Shown piece after piece: positions 59,408 to 64,000 of a DNA stretch of 64,000 bases. The position numbers were made by a program, and so were the translations under genes. Origin of the DNA: Bradyrhizobium sp. AUGA SZCCT0283 (GTDB lineage: Bacteria > Pseudomonadota > Alphaproteobacteria > Rhizobiales > Xanthobacteraceae); NCBI RefSeq assembly GCF_018130385.1, contig NZ_JAFCLU010000012.1, positions 1 through 64,000 on the forward strand. The letters are read 5' to 3'. Each line of letters begins with the position of its first letter. Within the stretch, counting starts at the first letter, position 1. The notes beneath the pieces are model-generated. The model was not told the DNA's origin, did no database searches, and was given only the letters and a program-made list of their open reading frames with translations.

Positions 59408-60568
59408 CTAAAACAAACTCAGTTGCTGTCCGCTGCGCTTCGGTTTGAGGAAATGATCGGTCGTCAGTTTCGAGCGGCGTTTGTTGAGGCCGAGCTTTTC
59501 GCAGGCGATTTCGAATCGCCGCCCGATCATCCAGGCCATCGGCCCGGTGCCCTTCATCCGCGTTCCCCATTGCGAGTCGTAGTCGCGCCCGCCGCGCATG
59601 TCGCGGATCAGGGTGAAAACGTGACGGTAACGGTCGGGATAGTTAGCCATCAGCCATTCACGAAACAGGTCGCGCACTTCAAGCGGCAGCCGCAGCAGCA
59701 CGTAGCTTGCTTCCTCGACGCCGGCATGGGCTGCGGCATCGAGAATGCGCTCGATCTCGGAATCGTTCAGCGCGGGAATCACCGGTGCGACCATCACGGT
59801 CGCGGGAATGCCGGCCTCCGACAATTGGCGCAGCGCCTCCAGCCGCTTCGGCGGCGTCGAGGCGCGCGGCTCCATGGTGCGGGCTAGCTTGGGATCGAGC
59901 GTGGTCACGGAAATGGCGACCTTGGCCAGATTGCGCTTCGCCATCCGCTGCAGAATATCGATGTCGCGCGTCACCAGCGCCGATTTGGTGACGATGCCGA
60001 CGGGATGGCCGGCCCGATCAAGCACTTCGAGAATGCCGCGCATGATTTTGTATTCGCGCTCGATCGGCTGATAGGGATCGGTGTTGGTGCCGATCGCGAT
60101 CATGCGCGGCTCGTAACCGGGCGCCGCGAGCTCCTTCTCGAGCAGTTCCGGCGCGTCGGGCTTGGCGAGCAGCTTGGATTCGAAATCAAGCCCTGGCGAC
60201 AGTCCAAGAAAGGCGTGGGTCGGCCGCGCGAAGCAGTAGACGCAGCCGTGCTCACAGCCGCGATAGGGATTGATCGAACGGTCGAACCCGATGTCGGGCG
60301 AGTCGTTGCGGGTGATGACCTTGCGCGAGGTATCGAGCGATACCGTCGTCTTGAACGGCGGCAGTTCGTCCAGGCTCTGCCAGCCATCGTCGAAGGCGAC
60401 CCGTGCTTCGGCCTCGAACCGGCCGCTCTGGTTGGACTGCGCGCCGCGGCCACGCCGTCGCTTGTTCTCGATCGCGACCGCAAGCTCGGGAAAAGGTGTC
60501 GCACCCGCCGGCTCGGAGGGCGCCGTGACCGGCGGGTGCTTGAGGGCATGAGAGGATGCTCGGCTCAT
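59408..60568 (-). CDS. PA0069-family radical SAM protein
   Basis: A 386-aa radical SAM enzyme. The cluster-binding motif is PYRGCEHGCVYCFARPTHAF (CxxxCxxC); a SplB-like TIM-barrel core follows (TNTDPYQPIEREYKIMRGIL, VTKSALVTRDIDIL). PA0069 proteins are related to spore photoproduct lyase, but their reaction is unknown. The N-terminal ~45 residues are basic and disordered (IENKRRRGRGAQSNQ). The C-terminus ends GQQLSLF, an exact QLSLF beta-clamp-binding pentapeptide, suggesting recruitment to replication or repair sites. The second ATG (60568) is chosen as start. Confidence 0.9.
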   Translation of the reverse strand: MSRASSHALKHPPVTAPSEPAGATPFPELAVAIENKRRRGRGAQSNQSGRFEAEARVAFDDGWQSLDELPPFKTTVSLDTSRKVITRNDSPDIGFDRSINPYRGCEHGCVYCFARPTHAFLGLSPGLDFESKLLAKPDAPELLEKELAAPGYEPRMIAIGTNTDPYQPIEREYKIMRGILEVLDRAGHPVGIVTKSALVTRDIDILQRMAKRNLAKVAISVTTLDPKLARTMEPRASTPPKRLEALRQLSEAGIPATVMVAPVIPALNDSEIERILDAAAHAGVEEASYVLLRLPLEVRDLFREWLMANYPDRYRHVFTLIRDMRGGRDYDSQWGTRMKGTGPMAWMIGRRFEIACEKLGLNKRRSKLTTDHFLKPKRSGQQLSLF

Positions 60569-60756
60569 GAAGCGAACATAGCACGCCAAAAGAACAAATC
60601 AAGAACATCATCGACAACAATTCACACCGAACGCCAACATCGGATAAGCCACCGGCGCCACTGCCGCAAAATTCTGCACGCAAACGGCTGCTTTGATTAT
60701 GACAAGGTGATAACAGTGCGGCGTTTTTCCCCGTTTGAGCCACCGAAGCCTCATTC

Positions 60757-61329
60757 ATGTTGAGCGTGATCATTCCAACCGAAGGGGTCGAGCAGCCCGC
60801 CGTCGCAACGCTGGCGGCGCTGGTGCCGGGCGCCGCCGCCGGCATCATCCGCGAGGTGCTGTTGGTCGACAGGGCCGGCAACGGCGTGATCGAACGGGTG
60901 GCCGACGTCGCCGGCTGCCGCTTTCTAGCATTTGAAGGAACACGCGCCGCGGCATTGGCCGCCGGTGCGCGGGCGGCGCGCTCGCCATGGCTGATGTTCC
61001 TGCACGCCGGCGCGGTGCTCGACAACGGCTGGATCGAAGAGACCACGCAATTCATCCAGAACGTATCGAGCAGCGACCGGCCGCGTGCAGGGGTGTTTCG
61101 CTACGCGCGCTCGCCCTATTCCGACACGCGGCTGCGCGACGGCCTCAAATTCGTCGCCCGCATGATTACCGGGCCGTCGGCGGAACAGGGGCTTCTGATC
61201 GCGCGCGATCATTACGAGCGGCTTGGCGGCTACCGGCCGGATTCCCGCCGTTCCGAGACGCGGCTGTTGCGCCAACTCGGCCGCGCCTCGCGCACCCAGC
61301 TGCGCAGCCGGATCATGGTCGTCGCCTAA
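60757..61329 (+). CDS. Glycosyltransferase family 2-like protein
   Basis: A 190-aa GT-A-fold glycosyltransferase-like protein. The N-terminal MLSVIIPTEG and the strand/DxD-type region (VLLVDRAGNG, then SPWLMFLHAGAVLDNGWIEE) are characteristic of short family 2 enzymes of the type seen near phosphonate and exopolysaccharide genes; the usual DxD is weak here (LHAGAVLDNG). Function is probably an auxiliary sugar or lipid transfer, but activity cannot be claimed from the sequence. Confidence 0.72.
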   Translation: MLSVIIPTEGVEQPAVATLAALVPGAAAGIIREVLLVDRAGNGVIERVADVAGCRFLAFEGTRAAALAAGARAARSPWLMFLHAGAVLDNGWIEETTQFIQNVSSSDRPRAGVFRYARSPYSDTRLRDGLKFVARMITGPSAEQGLLIARDHYERLGGYRPDSRRSETRLLRQLGRASRTQLRSRIMVVA

Positions 61330-61424
61330 GGCGGCCCAGACACAAAATATCGAAAACAACCCCATGCAAAGTAGAACAGGCCCGGGTGCGCCTGCCGGAT
61401 GCCTGCCACCAGAATAGAATATAC

Positions 61425-61458
61425 TTGCCAACGGCAATTATATCTTTGACAATGGCAA
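61425..61458. promoter_or_regulatory. Two MarR-type operators spaced 21 bp
   Basis: TTGCCAACGGCAA (61425-61437) and TTGACAATGGCAA (61446-61458) are palindromes with the same 5-3-5 layout, one perfect and one with a single mismatch, two helical turns apart. In addition ATACTTGCCA (61421-61430) is an exact inverted match to 61453-61462. They lie 17-50 bp upstream of the MarR-GNAT start, so autoregulation is likely. Confidence 0.7.
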
Positions 61459-61474
61459 GTATTGAGGTGATGCC

Positions 61475-62404
61475 ATGTCCCAACTGGATTCCGAACAGGA
61501 AGTCGCGGCGGTTCGCGCCTTCAACCGCTTCTACACCCGCAAGCTCGGCGTGCTGGACCAGCAGCTCCTGAAGAGCCCCTTCTCGCTGAGCGAGGCCCGG
61601 GTGCTGTACGAACTCGCCCAACGTGAAGATCTCTCGGCCAAGGAGATCGGAGCCGAACTGGGCCTCGACGCAGGCTATCTCAGCCGGATCGTGCAGAATT
61701 TCGATGAAGCCGGACTGATTACCCGCGAACCGCTGCCGTCCGACCGCCGGCAATACCGCCTCGCATTGACCGCCAAGGGACGGCAGACATTCGCAAAACT
61801 CGAGCGCAGCATGAAGGACGAAGTTGCAGCGATGCTGGCGAAATTGCCGCACGACGGCAAAGCGCGCTTGATCGGGGCGATGGCCGTGATCGAACGGCTG
61901 CTCGGTGAATCCGGCGGCCAGCGTTCGCCCGCGGTGCTGCGCGAACCGCGTCCCGGCGACATGGGATGGGTGGTGCAGAGCCATGGCGCGTTCTACGCCC
62001 GCGAATACGGCTTCGATTCCTCTTTCGAGGGGCTCGTCGCCGAGATCGCGGCGAAATTCCTCAGCTCATTCGACGCGTCGCGAGAGCGCTGCTGGATCGC
62101 CGATATCGAAGGTGCGCAGGTCGGCTCGATATTCCTGGTGCGACACACCGATGACGTCGCCAAGCTGCGCCTGCTGCTGGTCGACCCGGCCGGGCGTGGC
62201 CAGGGGCTGGGCCATCGGCTGGTCGCCGAATGCATCGCGTTCGCGAAGGCTTGCGGCTATCGCCGGATCACGCTGTGGACCCAGAGCATCCTCGTCGCCG
62301 CCCGAAAGATCTATCAGGAAGCCGGGTTCAAGCTGGTCGCCACCGAGCCGCACCGCAGTTTCGGTCAAAGCCTGATCGGCGAAACCTGGGAACTGGAACT
62401 GTGA
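61475..62404 (+). CDS. MarR-GNAT fusion regulator/acetyltransferase
   Basis: A 309-aa fusion. Residues 1-145 are a MarR winged-helix repressor: SLSEARVLYELAQREDLSAK, GLDAGYLSRIVQNFDEAGLI (recognition helix) and PSDRRQYRLALTAKG (wing). Residues ~160-309 are a GNAT domain with LRLLLVDPAGRGQGLGHRLV (acetyl-CoA loop, RGxGxG) and a C-terminal LIGETWELEL. Such proteins couple a ligand-responsive repressor to an acetyltransferase; the ligand may be the acetylated compound. Operator-like palindromes precede the gene. A 51-codon gene overlaps its stop. Confidence 0.9.
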   Translation: MSQLDSEQEVAAVRAFNRFYTRKLGVLDQQLLKSPFSLSEARVLYELAQREDLSAKEIGAELGLDAGYLSRIVQNFDEAGLITREPLPSDRRQYRLALTAKGRQTFAKLERSMKDEVAAMLAKLPHDGKARLIGAMAVIERLLGESGGQRSPAVLREPRPGDMGWVVQSHGAFYAREYGFDSSFEGLVAEIAAKFLSSFDASRERCWIADIEGAQVGSIFLVRHTDDVAKLRLLLVDPAGRGQGLGHRLVAECIAFAKACGYRRITLWTQSILVAARKIYQEAGFKLVATEPHRSFGQSLIGETWELEL

Positions 62405-62556
62405 AGCCCGCGCGTCGCGATACGGCGCGGCGCGTCACGCCAGAACTCATCGCCTTCCATGTCAGGCGCGCACATCAGTTGCGCATCGAAGCCTGGCGCA
62501 ACATGTGGCGCGCATTATGGGCATTGCTGGTCAGGCTGACGCGCCTTGTGCTTTAG
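62401..62556 (+). CDS. Possible 51-aa basic protein
   Basis: A short frame starting with GTG at the MarR-GNAT stop (GTGA) and encoding MKPARRDTARRVTPELIAFH, then VRRAHQLRIEAWRNMWRALW and a hydrophobic end. It is Arg-rich, amphipathic, and I recall similar small proteins in Bradyrhizobium. Its last 26 bp are antisense to the end of moaB. Translational coupling to the upstream gene is likely; function unknown. Confidence 0.55.
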   Translation: MKPARRDTARRVTPELIAFHVRRAHQLRIEAWRNMWRALWALLVRLTRLVL

Positions 62557-63094
62557 GCCGCCGCAAATGCTCGTCCAGCCGCGGCATGATCTCGACGAAA
62601 TTGCAGGGACGCGTGCGGTAATCGAGCTGGGCGGCGAGGATGCCGTCCCACGCATCGCGGCAGGCGCCCGGCGATCCCGGCAGACAGAAAATGAAGGTCG
62701 CACCCGCTACTCCCGCGGTAGCGCGGCTCTGCACCGTCGAGGTGCCGATCTTGGCGTGGCTCAGCATGTGGAAGGCGATGGAAAAACCATCCATCCGCTT
62801 TTCGAACAGCGGCTCGATCGCCTCCGGCGTTACGTCGCGGCCGGTAAAACCGGTGCCGCCGGTGGTGATAATCGCATCGACACCCGGATCGGCGATCCAT
62901 CGCTTGATGATGACGCGGATCGCATCGATGTCGTCGACGATGATCTCGCGCGCGGCAAGGTGATGACCGGCCGCGGTCAGCCGTTCCGCCAGCGTGGCGC
63001 CTGATTTGTCATCGGCCAGCGTGCGGGTGTCGGAGACCGTCAGGACCGCGATGTTGAGCGGCACGAATTCTTTTGATTCATCGATGGAGGACAT
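62531..63094 (-). CDS. moaB: Molybdopterin biosynthesis protein MoaB
   Basis: A 187-aa MoCF-fold protein that adenylates molybdopterin before molybdenum insertion (MogA-like activity in many bacteria). The signature TTGGTGFTGRDVTPEAIEPL (about 77-96) and IFCLPGSPGACRDAWDGILA are intact, and the N-terminus FVPLNIAVLTVSDTRTLADD matches. It is monocistronic, with a palindromic repeat just upstream and the partial metallopeptidase gene beyond. Confidence 0.93.
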   Translation of the reverse strand: MSSIDESKEFVPLNIAVLTVSDTRTLADDKSGATLAERLTAAGHHLAAREIIVDDIDAIRVIIKRWIADPGVDAIITTGGTGFTGRDVTPEAIEPLFEKRMDGFSIAFHMLSHAKIGTSTVQSRATAGVAGATFIFCLPGSPGACRDAWDGILAAQLDYRTRPCNFVEIMPRLDEHLRRPKAQGASA

Positions 63095-63111
63095 GACTGC
63101 TTCTTCCCGTC

Positions 63112-63134
63112 ATGCCCGGCCTTGCGCCGGGCAT
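63112..63134. repeat. GC-rich hairpin of an intergenic repeat
   Basis: ATGCCCGGC (63112-63120) pairs with GCCGGGCAT (63126-63134), loop of five. No T-run follows on either strand, so it is a repeat-family hairpin of the type also seen near ppdK rather than a terminator. Confidence 0.55.
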
Positions 63135-63148
63135 CCTCGTCTTTCAAG

Positions 63149-64000
63149 CTACAACGCGCCTTGGGCAAACGTGTTGCAAGCCTGCACCGTGCCCTGCTGG
63201 TAGCCGGTCATGAACCACTGCTTGCGCTGTGCAGCGGAGCCGTGGGTGAAACTGTCGGGCACCACCCTGCCCGTCGACTGCCGTTGCAGCGTGTCGTCGC
63301 CGATCGCGGTTGCCGTCTTCAATGCCGCGTCGATGTCGCCGGCCTCGAGGAAGCCGGGACGCTTCTTCTCCTCGCGGTTGACCCAGACGCCGGAAAGACA
63401 ATCCGCCTGCAGCTCGACCTTGACCTGCAGCGCATTGGCTTCCGCCTTGCTGCCGGCCTGCTGCTGCAGCCGGTTCACGCGCGGCAGGATGCCGAGCAGG
63501 TTCTGGATGTGATGCCCCGCTTCATGGGCGATGATATAGGCCGTCGTGAATTTGCAGGCACTGCCCGAGCAGCCGCGAAAGCGCGTTTCGACCTCGCGGA
63601 AGAAACTGGTGTCGAGGAAGATCTGCTTGTCCGGCGGACAGTAGAACGGCCCCATCGCCGACTGCGCCATGCCGCAGCGGCCGCCATTGGTGGCGTTGCG
63701 AAACAGCACGATGCGCGGGCCCGTATAATTTTGCCCGCTGGACTGGAAGATCTCGCTCCAGCGGTCGTCGATCTCGCCGAGAATGCCTGAAATCATGCTG
63801 CCGACTTCGTCCTTCGGCGCACCGGTCTTGACCGGTCCCGATCGGCGATCGGTCTGGTAGGTCGGCGCCTGGCCACCACCGGTCAGAATTTCGGCGCCGC
63901 CGATCAGGATGCGCGGATCGATTCCGAGGGCGTAGCCGACGAGGCCGAGCACAATGATGGTGCCGATGCCAAGCCCGCCGCCACCCATCGGCAGGCCAAA
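63149..64000 (-). CDS. Neutral zinc metallopeptidase YpfJ family (5' end outside window)
   Basis: The visible 279+ residues are the YpfJ/zinc metallopeptidase family: a transmembrane segment (LGIGTIIVLGLVGYALGI), FRNATNGGRCGMAQSAMGPF, CPPDKQIFLDTSFFREVETR, the active site AYIIAHEAGHHIQNLLGILP (HExGH with catalytic Glu) and VELQADCLSGVW supplying the third ligand (ExxxD), then GSAAQRKQWFMTGYQQGTVQ. The family is membrane anchored with a periplasmic peptidase domain. The N-terminal ~25 residues, expected just before GLPMGGGGLG, lie beyond the right edge. Confidence 0.93.
   Translation of the reverse strand, partial: FGLPMGGGGLGIGTIIVLGLVGYALGIDPRILIGGAEILTGGGQAPTYQTDRRSGPVKTGAPKDEVGSMISGILGEIDDRWSEIFQSSGQNYTGPRIVLFRNATNGGRCGMAQSAMGPFYCPPDKQIFLDTSFFREVETRFRGCSGSACKFTTAYIIAHEAGHHIQNLLGILPRVNRLQQQAGSKAEANALQVKVELQADCLSGVWVNREEKKRPGFLEAGDIDAALKTATAIGDDTLQRQSTGRVVPDSFTHGSAAQRKQWFMTGYQQGTVQACNTFAQGAL

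Noticed and set aside
63112..63134. Terminator for the metallopeptidase gene
   Set aside because: The hairpin is strong but lacks a T-run on either strand and matches a repeat family.
1..64000. CRISPR arrays and intact insertion sequences
   Set aside because: No regularly spaced repeats of CRISPR type and no complete transposase with terminal inverted repeats were found; the short tandem and direct repeats have only two units.

Overview
The window looks like a chromosome segment of a Bradyrhizobium-type alphaproteobacterium (Nitrobacteraceae). Evidence is the high GC, the house-keeping genes (ppdK with a basic N-terminal tail, glyQS, ETF-ubiquinone oxidoreductase, ispE, a long-chain polyprenyl diphosphate synthase), the small DUF3096, DUF6894 and TIGR02301 families, and several families of intergenic palindromic repeats. 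The genus is an inference from protein resemblance; no search was run.

Region 1 (about 1-16,330) is a mosaic genomic island. From the left it holds a serine recombinase with a broken N-terminus, a truncated SDR gene behind a tandem 19-bp repeat, a zinc-ribbon/class III cyclase/AAA-ATPase/TPR regulator, and an AT-richer pair encoding an HETGHH metallopeptidase-like protein and an orphan 160-aa protein. A largely non-coding stretch (6.4-7.9 kb) carries several unrelated repeats. It leads into a replication-like module: an SF2 helicase with a C-terminal winged-helix-like region, then an orphan 464-aa protein, then a 613-aa tyrosine integrase. The integrase starts next to an orphan 3' half of a tRNA-Glu(CTC) gene, the type of site such enzymes use. 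Next come a vapBC-type toxin-antitoxin pair under a 28-bp palindrome and an excisionase-like gene overlapping a second integrase by 178 nt. That second integrase is frameshifted at its HxxR motif and ends 8 nt from the 3' end of an intact tRNA-Pro(CGG). The island boundary is therefore very probably at tRNA-Pro, and at least two integrative elements are stacked here.

Region 2 (about 16,397-64,000) is dense, conserved chromosome. Genes cover tRNA modification and translation (Sua5/TsaC-type, ygfZ, TrmN6-like methyltransferase, glyQS), DNA repair (SRAP peptidase, 3-methyladenine glycosylase I, uracil-DNA glycosylase, RNase HII), nucleotide clean-up (two Nudix enzymes, HD hydrolase), pyrimidine, isoprenoid and Moco synthesis (pyrC, ispE, polyprenyl synthase, moaB), central metabolism (ppdK, ETF-QO, FAD-linked dehydrogenase, AcuI-type reductase), envelope functions (SleB-type hydrolase, DUF2339 giant membrane protein, S49 peptidase, GT39-like protein) and signalling (chemotaxis receptor, MarR-GNAT fusion). 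Many neighbours overlap by 1-8 nt, indicating co-transcription.

The most interesting items are the repeat set and helicase module at 7.3-10 kb, the orphan tRNA-Glu fragment, the metallopeptidase pair, C-terminal sliding-clamp-like motifs on two repair-type proteins, the histone-H1-like tail on pyruvate phosphate dikinase, and the paired MarR operators.
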